A DNA stretch of 64,000 bases, from assembly GCA_009746045.1 (NCBI GenBank), contig RPFO01000115.1, forward strand, positions 956,734 to 1,020,733, written 5' to 3'. Shown here one piece after another: positions 12,394 to 20,773 of the stretch. Source of the stretch: Mesostigma viride. Taxonomy: Eukaryota; Streptophyta; Mesostigmatophyceae; Mesostigmatales; Mesostigmataceae. Below the pieces are notes generated by a model that had not been told where the DNA came from, did no database searches, and was given only the letters and a program-made list of their open reading frames with translations. Positions within the stretch are counted from its first letter, which is position 1. Every line of letters starts with the position of its first letter. A program made the translations under genes and the position numbers.

Positions 12394-13581
12394 TCAATGA
12401 TCAGCAGCCTTGCCCTTGCCCTTATCCTGGGATGGACCAGCCTTGTCCTTGCTGCCACCCTGAGCTGGCTTGCTCTGACCTTCCTGCCTCAGGTACGAGG
12501 GACACTCATTCCTGAAGTGACCCTTCCCTTGGCAGAAATAACATTCCACCTGACTGATGTCCCGTGAGGTCCCACTGCTGGGCCCAGCCTTGGGAGGACC
12601 ACCCACCCTCTTGAAGTCAAACTGGGACTGTGGATGTCCCGACTTCGGCGGGGTCCCCCGTCCAGCCCTTCTGTCACGCCCCCTCCTGGACCTTCCTCGA
12701 CCCCTTGAAGAGGTCTCAGGCCCTCTCGAGGGCGCTGGGCCCCCGTGGCCCGATCCCCTCATGGACTTAACCGCAGGTTCAGCGGCCTCCTCGTCCCCTT
12801 GACGAGGGCGCTTACCACCTACGTACTTGCCGCTGAAACACTCATACAACTGGTCCGTCATGGCTGCCCAGCCATGGACCTGTCGCATGTGGATGGTCAC
12901 ATTATCCATGGTGACCGGATCCAGCTGCAGCGACTTGAGAAAGTCGCCCATGGCCATCCGATCTGCCACGAAGAATCCCTTGGCCATGGCGTCCTCCCTC
13001 AGCTTGACGAAGTCTTCAAAGGCGTGGACCACTAGCTGCCCCTTGATGGGCTTGTAGTCCAGGTATTCTTGCTTCAGGTGGGACCCATCTATGGTCCTCT
13101 TGTCACTCAGGAACACCCTGAGTCGCGTCATAAACGCCGCCCAGGTGTCCCCCGCCGCGTGTCGCTCCCGAACAAACTTGAACAGCCGCCTCGCCGACTG
13201 CCTTATGTAGGCACTAGACGCCAGGATGCGAAGCTTGTCACCGGTGTATATCTCCGTGTACAAGTTCATGTCCTCTAACATCCTCTCAGCGTCCCGGGGC
13301 TGCCAATTGTCCTTGATGGACTGAAACTGGCCTAGCACCGCGTACCCCTCAGCCACGGTCGGTCGCTTAGGTGCCGCTTGATCTGCGGCTGGCGCGTTCT
13401 GACCGCCCTGCGATCCTTGGCTCTGATCATCTGGCAGCGCAGCCTGGTCTCCCAGCGCCTGGCCGTCCCCGCGTCCATCGCGTCCACCGCGTCCATCGCG
13501 TCCATCTCGTCCATCCATCCCAGCGCCGCGCCGCGCAAAGCCCATAAGGCGCGCGTGTTGGTCAATAGCACCCTCACTCAT
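12394..13581 (-). CDS. gag: gag of element B' with zinc knuckle
   Basis: A 395-residue open frame starting MSEGAIDQHARLMGF. It has Gly/Arg/Asp repeats near the N-terminus, a helical capsid-like region (FQSIKDNWQPRD, LFKFVRERHAAGDTWAAF), a basic Arg/Gly-rich stretch and one CX2CX4HX4C knuckle (CYFCQGKGHFRNEC) near residue 350, then a Lys-rich tail. Family role: particle formation and RNA packaging. The TGA stop is directly followed, in the same frame, by pol. The frame is intact, but the element is disrupted elsewhere. Confidence 0.85.
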   Translation of the reverse strand: MSEGAIDQHARLMGFARRGAGMDGRDGRDGRGGRDGRGDGQALGDQAALPDDQSQGSQGGQNAPAADQAAPKRPTVAEGYAVLGQFQSIKDNWQPRDAERMLEDMNLYTEIYTGDKLRILASSAYIRQSARRLFKFVRERHAAGDTWAAFMTRLRVFLSDKRTIDGSHLKQEYLDYKPIKGQLVVHAFEDFVKLREDAMAKGFFVADRMAMGDFLKSLQLDPVTMDNVTIHMRQVHGWAAMTDQLYECFSGKYVGGKRPRQGDEEAAEPAVKSMRGSGHGGPAPSRGPETSSRGRGRSRRGRDRRAGRGTPPKSGHPQSQFDFKRVGGPPKAGPSSGTSRDISQVECYFCQGKGHFRNECPSYLRQEGQSKPAQGGSKDKAGPSQDKGKGKAADH

Positions 13582-13683
13582 GATGGCCTCTGTTCAGATC
13601 TGCTACAGCCAGCCAAGTGGCCAAGCAGCAATTAAAGCAATATAAGCTACTGAACAAGAAAGGAAAATGCCAAGTGTTACCAC

Positions 13684-14557
13684 TCAGGCAAGACCACCAC
13701 GGTCGCCCGCAGGCGCGTCCTGGTTCTCCTTGTCGCTGTCGCTGTCGCTGTCGCTCACCACAATCAGCTCTGGCACCCTGCTACCCGCTGCGCCGTCGTC
13801 GACCCGCTGTCGGCCCGCGATGACAGAATCGTCACCGTTAGTATAGTAGACAGGTGACAACCCGTCGTTGGCACCCCGCGGATTGTATCTTGGCACCTCG
13901 TGGTCACCAAGCGCCTCGTCGCCTAGCCCAGCGACGCCCACTGCTCCCACCTCAAGGTCACTATCGTAACCAAGAGGGGCAAACTCTTCCCAACGCGTCA
14001 CACGAACGCGAAGGGGTTGGGGCAGTTCCTGAAAAGGAACCCTTGCTCGCTCCGGAAACCTGCCGACTCGTGCCGCACGCTGTCCTCCGGTGATGGCTTC
14101 CGCTGTCGCCCCGACCTCTGCAAGCCGCCTGTAGTGCTCCGCTCCGCGTCGTTCACGTCGAACTGGTCCCGCTGCAACACCCTCGTCGCCGATTACGCCT
14201 GCGAAAGTACGTGGTACACCCGCACCCGCTGCTGCCGGCACGAACTCGTGTCGCACTGCACCAGCTGCCTCCGCCGGCCTCTCCTCGCCTAGCCGCCAAC
14301 TCCGCACGCACCCGCTCAGCTACTGCTGTAATCTCCGTCTGGATGCCGACCAAACCGTGAAGCTCTTGCTCGAGGTCGTCGATGCTCCGGTGCTTCGGAA
14401 TGACGATGGTTTGGACGTGTCGCAGAATTCGCTCCCAATCTTCGACCTGGTCGTCGACGAATTGAACGAAGCTGCGATTAACAGGCGGACGATCTGCAAG
14501 CAATAAAGATAAATCTCGAACGACACGACGCAATTCAGGCGAAATTGAACCCCCAGC
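13684..14557 (-). pseudogene. ORF1 of element B' (unknown protein), interrupted by B
   Basis: The protein begins at ATG 27059 in the displaced leader (MVQEEQRQQNFRFRQSAG), is interrupted by B after about 17 codons and continues from 14557. It reads SPELRRVVRDLSLLL, then VEDWERIL and a helical stretch, then a basic, Gly/Ala-rich middle and an acidic end (SDSDSDSDKENQD). One extra base near 14285 shifts the frame relative to B. Comparing the two copies implies one continuous ancestral ORF of roughly 300 codons ending just before gag. I recognise no domain. Copia elements normally lack such an ORF. Confidence 0.7.
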
Positions 14558-15255
14558 AGTTAACGCCAAGCGCATTGGCGTGATCCTGATTCGGCATTTC
14601 TCTGCGATTCCAGCGGCACCGGAACGAGTTCATTCCGACAAGTATCAAGAAAGTTATGGCGTTCCGACTTCCCGGTCGCGCGCGAGCGCGAGCCGGCTGT
14701 TCTTCTAAGTCGGACGTGAATATTTGCCGACGACATATGGGGTCGACAGTAATTCCTGGGCTGACAGGAATTAGGTGCTGAGCCTACGACGGTATTGGGT
14801 TAATACGTCGTACGCAGGAAATAGGAACCTTAACCTGTGGTCTGGTGGTACCGCAGGCCTAGTCCTGGACTTCTAGGTGCAGATGCAATAATCACTGTGG
14901 TGACTGTACTCTGTGGTCACTGTGCCTGTATGGCAGACCTACTGTATAGGAACTGGGCGCTGTACAGGTAGTGAATACTGTACCGGGGGTGTTATTACTG
15001 AGCAGGCCTCCTAGGCTGCTCAGGACTAGCAAGCACAGTGCACAAGTATATAAACAATAGGCCAGTGCCAATTGGGCATCTCTTGCGAGCCCGCCTCACG
15101 TGTTTTGCCTTGACTTGGCAAGCGCGTGTACAAGCCTCAAGTGTGTGAGCGCTGTAACATTATCCAATTTTAACAAAGCTCCGTTTCCAACCATATTCAC
15201 ACATTGCTGCATTGCAACCATATCCTTCACATTGCGTTTGCTAAGAACGTTAACT
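14558..15255 (+). repeat. 5' LTR of element B
   Basis: 698 bp, beginning AGTTAACG and ending CGTTAACT (perfect 8-bp inverted ends). A TATATAAA box at 15047-15054 suggests transcription starting about 25-35 bp downstream, giving U3 of roughly 520 bp. It contains a GC-rich palindrome near 14681-14694 (CGCGCGCGAGCGCG type). Confidence 0.93.
15047..15054 (+). promoter_or_regulatory. TATA box in the 5' LTR of B
   Basis: TATATAAA, conserved at 26798-26805 in the 3' LTR and in reverse orientation near 27352-27359 in the LTR of B' (there TTTATATA). It is the best candidate for the element promoter. Confidence 0.6.
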
Positions 15256-15271
15256 CAAATTACAACCAGTC
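15256..15271 (+). promoter_or_regulatory. candidate primer-binding position of element B
   Basis: The leader starts CAAATTACAA directly after the LTR. The B' leader (27152 down to 27137) reads CAAATTACAATGAGTC, exactly complementary to GACTCATTGTAATTTG at 26107-26122 in the 3' UTR of B. B's own leader differs by two bases (CC for TG). It does not start with TGG, so it does not look like a match to a tRNA 3' end. Confidence 0.65.
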
Positions 15272-15401
15272 TCAGCGGAGCGGCCAGGAGGGTCGTTGCT
15301 GGTTGCGGTGTGCAGCGTTGACGACGCGAGGAGCTCGTCCGGTGGTGAATGGTGCAGGAAGAACAACGGCAGCAGGATTTCCGGTTTCGGCAGTCTGCTG
15401 G

Positions 15402-15677
15402 AGTTGTACTGTGTAGTTCTACTCAGTACCCTAAATCCTAGTGTGGACGCCGCGCCGTCAGCATCTTTGCTGCGACGGAATCTTGTGAACGGCATCTAGC
15501 GTCGCGCCGAGGAATCTCGGACTATGTTAAGCAAGTCCAATGCACGATGATAAGTTAATGAGAAATAAATGCAACGTGACGGCGGACGAGGTAGCCGCCT
15601 GCGTGTTCCTCTGCGTAGCACCAAAGCACTTGCCTCTCGACGAAGAGCGTTGGTATCCAAAACACATTATTGCAACT
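15402..15677 (+). repeat. 5' LTR of element C
   Basis: 276 bp, apparently identical to 19507-19782. The inverted ends are AGTTG/CAACT. No clear TATA box seen. Confidence 0.94.
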
Positions 15678-15688
15678 TGTACTCAAGA
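15678..15688 (+). promoter_or_regulatory. candidate primer-binding position of element C
   Basis: TGTACTCAAGA, the first 11 bases after the 5' LTR. It is exactly complementary to TCTTGAGTACA at 19458-19468 in the 3' UTR, 38 bases before the 3' LTR. Confidence 0.65.
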
Positions 15689-15777
15689 AAGAACATTTTC
15701 AAAAATGTTCCGGACGGGCCTGACAACGCCGTCGTCGAGCTATCCGTTTTGCACGGGCACTGGCACCGGGGACTAAG

Positions 15778-18700
15778 TTGGCTAGCACGGTGCAGTCCAT
15801 GTACAGTGGTTGTCACCAGTGTCAGTCCACTGCGCCTAAGCGTGCACGTAGGCATGTCAAACACCCACCCCTTGAGCGTGGTCACTTGGTGTGTGACATT
15901 TTGTTCCAGGACCAGGCTGTCTACTTGCTGGGAATAGACAGATTTTCCCATTTTGTTTCAGTTGTCCCACTCAAGTCACAGCATGTTGGGGACCTCCTTG
16001 AGGGGATAGACCTGTTGGACTCCATGTTTAGCATGGTTACAGGGATGCAGTTTGATCAGCAATTCAAGTGGGCTGCCAAGGAACCTGGATATGAGTTTGT
16101 GGGAACAGTGGGGCGTGAGGACCACGAGTCACAAGGGATAGCGGAGAGAGCGGTACAGGAGTTTAAGCTGCTTGCTACCCGACGTGGGGACCACATGCCA
16201 CACAGTGAATTCTCTAGTCGGCTCTTGTGGGCACTTGCCGTGTGTCGAAGTTTGAACAACCGTGTGCTGATGTCGACACAGGATGGGGTGTTGGTGACTG
16301 CCGAGGGTTTGCAGTTTGGCCAATATCACGATGTGGTGGTGGATGTGTACAAAGACCACCTAGCATCCCGTTTTCAGCGCCTTGTCCAGTTGGATAGGCG
16401 ACGTGGGGCTTATGAGCCCAGTGTGGGGCATGATGTTTGGCTGCACAAGGAAGGTGCCCTGGGTAAGCGTGGCAGGTGGCTTGGTCCAGCCAAGGTAATT
16501 TCTTGTGATGCTGCTATGCGTAAATGCGTGGTGGACTATGAGGGCACTGAGGTCACTATGGCTTGGAATAGGGTGAAGCCCTACATGCGTGATGTGGAGG
16601 CTTGGTCTAGAGTGTTGGAGTTGTACTCCGACCCTAGCAGGCTCTCTAGCACTGTGACTCCTCCTTCCTCTTCGGCTCCTGTATGTGACAATGCAGGGGA
16701 CAGTGGTACTAGCGCGCCTAGTGGGGAAGCTGAGTTGGAGTTGCAGAGTGGGGACTATGATGATGATGTTGCTGTGGTAGCACACCACTTACACACCCTA
16801 GGGGTAGAACAGGCAGAGAGCTTGCGCGACAGCTTGCCTAACCTCCCCCCTTCTGGCGTTGGTCGGGAGGATCCCTGCGTTGGTAGGGATAGTACTCAGG
16901 GCAGTTCCTGTCTTGAGCGCCCAAGCCGTAAGGGCTTTCTCACCCTTGCTGTAGAAAGGTTGATGCGTAAACCTCCTACAGACGCTTTGCAAAATCCCGT
17001 CAAGGCAGCGATGGTATCCGCATTTGGTACCCTGGGTGATCAGCATGGTATGAGGATGTTGGTAGATACGCAGGCGAGAACCTCCATTGTCTCATCCCTG
17101 CACTACAATCCTGTGAGACCCTCAGTGCACTGGGAGTGTGTGACTGATTTTGCTGGCTCAACGAAGTTCCCTGTCCTTGGTGTCATTGATGTCAATGTGA
17201 TGGGGGTGCTAGTTGAGTTTTGCGTGGTGGAAGGGTATAGTGGTCCACCAATCCTTGGTCAGAACTTCCTTGTACGGGAGGATGTCTGGGTCAACTCCAC
17301 CTGCTTGCGGCGGGAGGGGCATGCTGATCTGCCTCTTGAGGACTATGCTGTCATGTCTGACTGCCAACTTGTTGCTGTCATAGGCAACATTCGGCACGTG
17401 AACTATGCCCGTGAGAGTGATGTGCCGTTGGTAACTCAGTTGTTGCTTCCTAAACGTCCTAGCTTGGCTAGTCTCGGCATTGGACGTCATGATGTTGCTA
17501 CCCAAAGCCCTATCTCTTACCATGATGCTGACGTGGAGTGTCAAACGGAGGAGGGGCTAGATGGGTGGACTAAGGCCATTATTGCGTCAGGTGAAAGGTG
17601 GCTTGCATACCGTGCTGTTGAACCGGTTGATGAAGTGCCCAGTGGTGCTCGCCTTTTGCGCCACAAGTGGACTTTGGAGCGTAAGTTGGTGCCTGACACA
17701 ACAACTAGGGTGCCTTTTGTTCGCCCGGTGGTCCTAGAATTTTCAGGTACTAGTGATCTTCCGGACAATGCCATCTCAGCACCTGGGTTGATCAAGGATA
17801 ATTGGCGCATGGTCCTGTCCTTCTACCTAGGCCAGCTCAACAAGGGACTTCCGTATGAGTCAGCCCTCATGGATTTCAGCAAAGCTTTTTTGAATGGTGA
17901 TCCCAAGCTCGCTGAGAATGTGTGGGCTGGCACGACCCGCTTGTATGTGCGCTGTCCTCCCTTGTGGCAGCCTATCATGGGCAAGAAGTTTCTCCGTCTC
18001 TTGAAGGGTGTTGACGGTACTGTGACAGGTCCTCGGATTTGGCGCCTTTGCCTCGAGCGTCTTTTGCTTGATGTGATGCACATGTACTATCATGACCTGG
18101 ACCCCTCTCTGTTTGTTGGCTCATGGGAGGGGCAGCCAGTTTTTGTGTTCATTCATGTCGATGATGTGGACTGCATGGGCCCCACACCGTGGCTAGACTG
18201 GTTTTGTGCCACTGTTGCTCAGCACTTCCCGGTCGGCAAGGTCATTCGCCGCGTCTTGGACAAGTATGTCAAGTTCTGTGGCGTCGACACTATGCTCACC
18301 AAGGATGCCTCTGGCAGATATGTGATGAAGCTGCGTGCAGCGGGGGACTATGTTCAGGAGCTCATCACTCAGCTTTCATCCCTTACTAGTCAGTATATTC
18401 AGCCTGCTGAGTGTGGTTCTCTGCGGGGTAAGCTGAACTGGCTGGTCTCTACCGTCTCCCCTGACTTGGCGGTGCTTGCTCGGTTGCCAGATGACTTGAT
18501 GTGCTCTCTTTCCCGCAATGTCATGTGTAAGTACATTTCTGCCTCCCCTGGGTTGGTCTTACATGGGGTGGACTATGAGCGGCCTATTCACTTGTCCGCG
18601 TATTGTGATAGCAGTTTGGATAGTGCTAATATCTCTAAGCTCCGTGGGCGCTGTGCCGCTGTGGTGCTTTTGAGTAATTCTGCCACTGTCCATGTCCCTG

Positions 18701-19089
18701 CATCTTCCCCTTCACCCTTTGCGTGGTTTTCTCGCTTACATCGGCGGGTGTATGTGGGTAGTGACACTGCAGAGGCTCGTGCCTTCTGCGAGACTGCTGA
18801 GGAGTTGATGTATTTCCGTGCGGTTCTTCGGTGGTGTTTGAAGTTTTGCCGTGTCATTCCACAGGTTGATACCACCATCTTCACGGATTCGCAGTCGCTG
18901 ATTGACTTTTTGGCTGATCCTTATGCGCGCACGCGCAAGCTCGACTTCCTTCGTGCCAAAGAATATAGTGACGCTGTTTCGCTGTACCATGTTCGCGACA
19001 ATGATAACATTTCAGATGCTTTGACCAAGCTGTATGCCAAGGCTAGGCCTCAGTATGACAAGCTTCGTCTAGTTCAGGCGACACTTTAA
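15778..19089 (+). CDS. pol: pol of element C (INT-PR-RT-RNase H), N-terminally truncated
   Basis: About 1,100 codons without a stop. The frame is open from about 15724 and no ATG lies at its start; the first ATG is MYSGCHQCQ. The CHQC half of the integrase zinc finger is in this frame, while the likely His half (LHGHWHRG) lies just upstream in another frame. Next come the integrase core (IDRFSHF, FDQQF, GIAERAV), a Ser/Pro-rich linker, retropepsin-like LVDTQARTS with ILGQNFL, RT (LMDFSKAFLNGD, FIHVDDVD) and RNase H (YCDSSL, AEARAF, FTDSQSL, SDALTKL). Protease follows integrase, as in A and B. It needs gag, and probably a start, from elsewhere. Confidence 0.9.
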   Translation: MASTVQSMYSGCHQCQSTAPKRARRHVKHPPLERGHLVCDILFQDQAVYLLGIDRFSHFVSVVPLKSQHVGDLLEGIDLLDSMFSMVTGMQFDQQFKWAAKEPGYEFVGTVGREDHESQGIAERAVQEFKLLATRRGDHMPHSEFSSRLLWALAVCRSLNNRVLMSTQDGVLVTAEGLQFGQYHDVVVDVYKDHLASRFQRLVQLDRRRGAYEPSVGHDVWLHKEGALGKRGRWLGPAKVISCDAAMRKCVVDYEGTEVTMAWNRVKPYMRDVEAWSRVLELYSDPSRLSSTVTPPSSSAPVCDNAGDSGTSAPSGEAELELQSGDYDDDVAVVAHHLHTLGVEQAESLRDSLPNLPPSGVGREDPCVGRDSTQGSSCLERPSRKGFLTLAVERLMRKPPTDALQNPVKAAMVSAFGTLGDQHGMRMLVDTQARTSIVSSLHYNPVRPSVHWECVTDFAGSTKFPVLGVIDVNVMGVLVEFCVVEGYSGPPILGQNFLVREDVWVNSTCLRREGHADLPLEDYAVMSDCQLVAVIGNIRHVNYARESDVPLVTQLLLPKRPSLASLGIGRHDVATQSPISYHDADVECQTEEGLDGWTKAIIASGERWLAYRAVEPVDEVPSGARLLRHKWTLERKLVPDTTTRVPFVRPVVLEFSGTSDLPDNAISAPGLIKDNWRMVLSFYLGQLNKGLPYESALMDFSKAFLNGDPKLAENVWAGTTRLYVRCPPLWQPIMGKKFLRLLKGVDGTVTGPRIWRLCLERLLLDVMHMYYHDLDPSLFVGSWEGQPVFVFIHVDDVDCMGPTPWLDWFCATVAQHFPVGKVIRRVLDKYVKFCGVDTMLTKDASGRYVMKLRAAGDYVQELITQLSSLTSQYIQPAECGSLRGKLNWLVSTVSPDLAVLARLPDDLMCSLSRNVMCKYISASPGLVLHGVDYERPIHLSAYCDSSLDSANISKLRGRCAAVVLLSNSATVHVPASSPSPFAWFSRLHRRVYVGSDTAEARAFCETAEELMYFRAVLRWCLKFCRVIPQVDTTIFTDSQSLIDFLADPYARTRKLDFLRAKEYSDAVSLYHVRDNDNISDALTKLYAKARPQYDKLRLVQATL

Positions 19090-19506
19090 ATTGTCCCTGT
19101 CTGATTTCAGGGTTACATCTTGCCCTGGCTGATGTGTGTTTTCACTCTTTTCTGAATTTCCTATTTAAAATTGGCATTGACCATGGCCTTGATGCTTCTC
19201 TCTGCGGGAGAGTTGCATACTATGTAATGGGCTCTTGTCTGGGTTTTCACCCGTTGATGCTTGGCGGTGGCCGGCATACTATGTTTCCGGGTTTCCCCAG
19301 TGTGGTACGATGAATAAATGACTTGCCATAATGATGTGTGTCTTGCACATGCATCCAAGTTCATGCGACCGCTATGCTTGTTGGTGTTGTTTCCCAACAA
19401 GACTTTGCCACTACTAGGATTGTGAAGTCGGTGACTGGGATGCGGCCGTACCGATCATCTTGAGTACATCCCTGTCCGTACCGACTCACAAAGAAAAAGA
19501 AGTCGG
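19090..19506 (+). other. 3' untranslated region of element C
   Basis: 417 bp with no gene. It contains the TCTTGAGTACA segment (19458-19468) complementary to the position after the 5' LTR, and ends in an A/G-rich tract next to the 3' LTR. Confidence 0.8.
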
Positions 19507-19782
19507 AGTTGTACTGTGTAGTTCTACTCAGTACCCTAAATCCTAGTGTGGACGCCGCGCCGTCAGCATCTTTGCTGCGACGGAATCTTGTGAACGGCAT
19601 CTAGCGTCGCGCCGAGGAATCTCGGACTATGTTAAGCAAGTCCAATGCACGATGATAAGTTAATGAGAAATAAATGCAACGTGACGGCGGACGAGGTAGC
19701 CGCCTGCGTGTTCCTCTGCGTAGCACCAAAGCACTTGCCTCTCGACGAAGAGCGTTGGTATCCAAAACACATTATTGCAACT
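19507..19782 (+). repeat. 3' LTR of element C
   Basis: 276 bp, apparently identical to 15402-15677, followed by the second GCTGG target copy. Confidence 0.94.
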
Positions 19783-20773
19783 GCTGGGGGTTCGATTTCG
19801 CCTGAATTGCGTCGTGTCGTTCGAGATCTATCTTTATTGCTTGCAGATCGTCCGCCTGTTAATCGCAGCTTCGTGCAATTCGTCGACGACCAGGTCGAAG
19901 ATTGGGAGCGAATTCTGCGGCACGTCCAAACCATCGTCATTCCGGAGCACCGGAGCATCGACGACCTCGAGCAAGAGCTTCACGGTTTGGTCGGCATCCA
20001 GACGGTGATTACAGCAGTCGCTGAGCGGGTGCGGACGGAGTTGGCGGCGAGGCGAGGAGAGGCTGCGGAGGCAGCTGGCGCAGTGGGCAGCGACACGAGT
20101 TCGTGCCGGCAGCAGCGGGTGCGGGTGTACCACGTACTTTCGCAGGCGTAATCGGCGACGAGGGTGTCGCAGCGGGACCAGTTAGGCGTGAACGACGCGG
20201 AGCGGAGCATTACAGGCGGCTTGCAGAGGTCGGGGCGACAGCGGAAGCCATCACCGGAGGACAGCGCGCGGCAAGAGTCGGCAGGTTTCCGGAGCGAGCA
20301 AGGGTTCCTTTTCAGGAACTGCCCCATGCAACCCCTTCGCGTTCGTGTGACCGCGCGTTGGGAAGAGTTTGCCCCTCTTGGTTACGATAGTGACCTTGAG
20401 GTGGGAGCAGGGGGCGTCGCTGGGCTAGGCGACGAGGCAATTGGCGATCACGAGGTGCCAAGATACAATCCGCGGGGTGCCAACGACGGGTTGTCACCTG
20501 TCTACTATACCAACGGTGACGATTCTGTCATCGCGGGCCGACAGCGGGTCGACGACGGCGCAGCGGGTAGCAGGGTGCCAGAGCTGATTGTGGTGAGCGA
20601 CAGCGACAGCGACAGCGACAAGGAGAACCAGGACGCGCCTGGGGTCAACCGTGGTGGTCTTGCCTGAGTGGTAACACTTGGCACTTTCCTTTCTTGTTCA
20701 GTAGCTTATATTGCTTTAATTGCTGCTTGGCCACTTGGCTGGCTGTAGCAGATCTGAACAGAGGCCATCATGG

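Larger units (their letters stand above)
8801..14557 (-). mobile_element. Main coding part of retrotransposon B'
   Basis: Reverse-complement copy of 19783-25545 (element B), with ORF1, gag and pol. Its 5' LTR and leader are displaced to 27007-27853 by insertion of B, and its 3' end to 1-324 by insertion of A. Target duplications mark both breaks: CCAGC at 14553-14557 and 27007-27011, ATAGA at 8801-8805 and 320-324. Pol has three frameshifts relative to B. Confidence 0.93.
15402..19782 (+). mobile_element. LTR retrotransposon C, gag-less Copia-type, inserted in B
   Basis: 276-bp LTRs (15402-15677, 19507-19782) beginning AGTTGTAC and ending TTGCAACT, flanked by GCTGG (15397-15401, 19783-19787). 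I saw no difference between the LTRs. The interior is only 3.8 kb and codes for pol alone; gag and most of the integrase zinc finger are missing. A purine tract (19490-19504) precedes the 3' LTR. It probably moved using proteins from another copy. Confidence 0.94.
15349..20667 (+). pseudogene. ORF1 of element B, split by element C and frameshifted
   Basis: Start ATG at 15349 in the leader. About 17 codons run to 15401, then C intervenes and the frame resumes at 19783 (AGGSISPELRR). B differs from B' by a 5-bp gain near 20088 and a 4-bp CATG gain near 20325, each changing frame. The C-terminal part (NDGLSPVYYTNGDDSVIAG and the acidic SDSDSDSDKENQD tail) is highly similar to B'. The function is unknown; the acidic tail and helical N-terminus are all that can be described. 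Confidence 0.7.
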
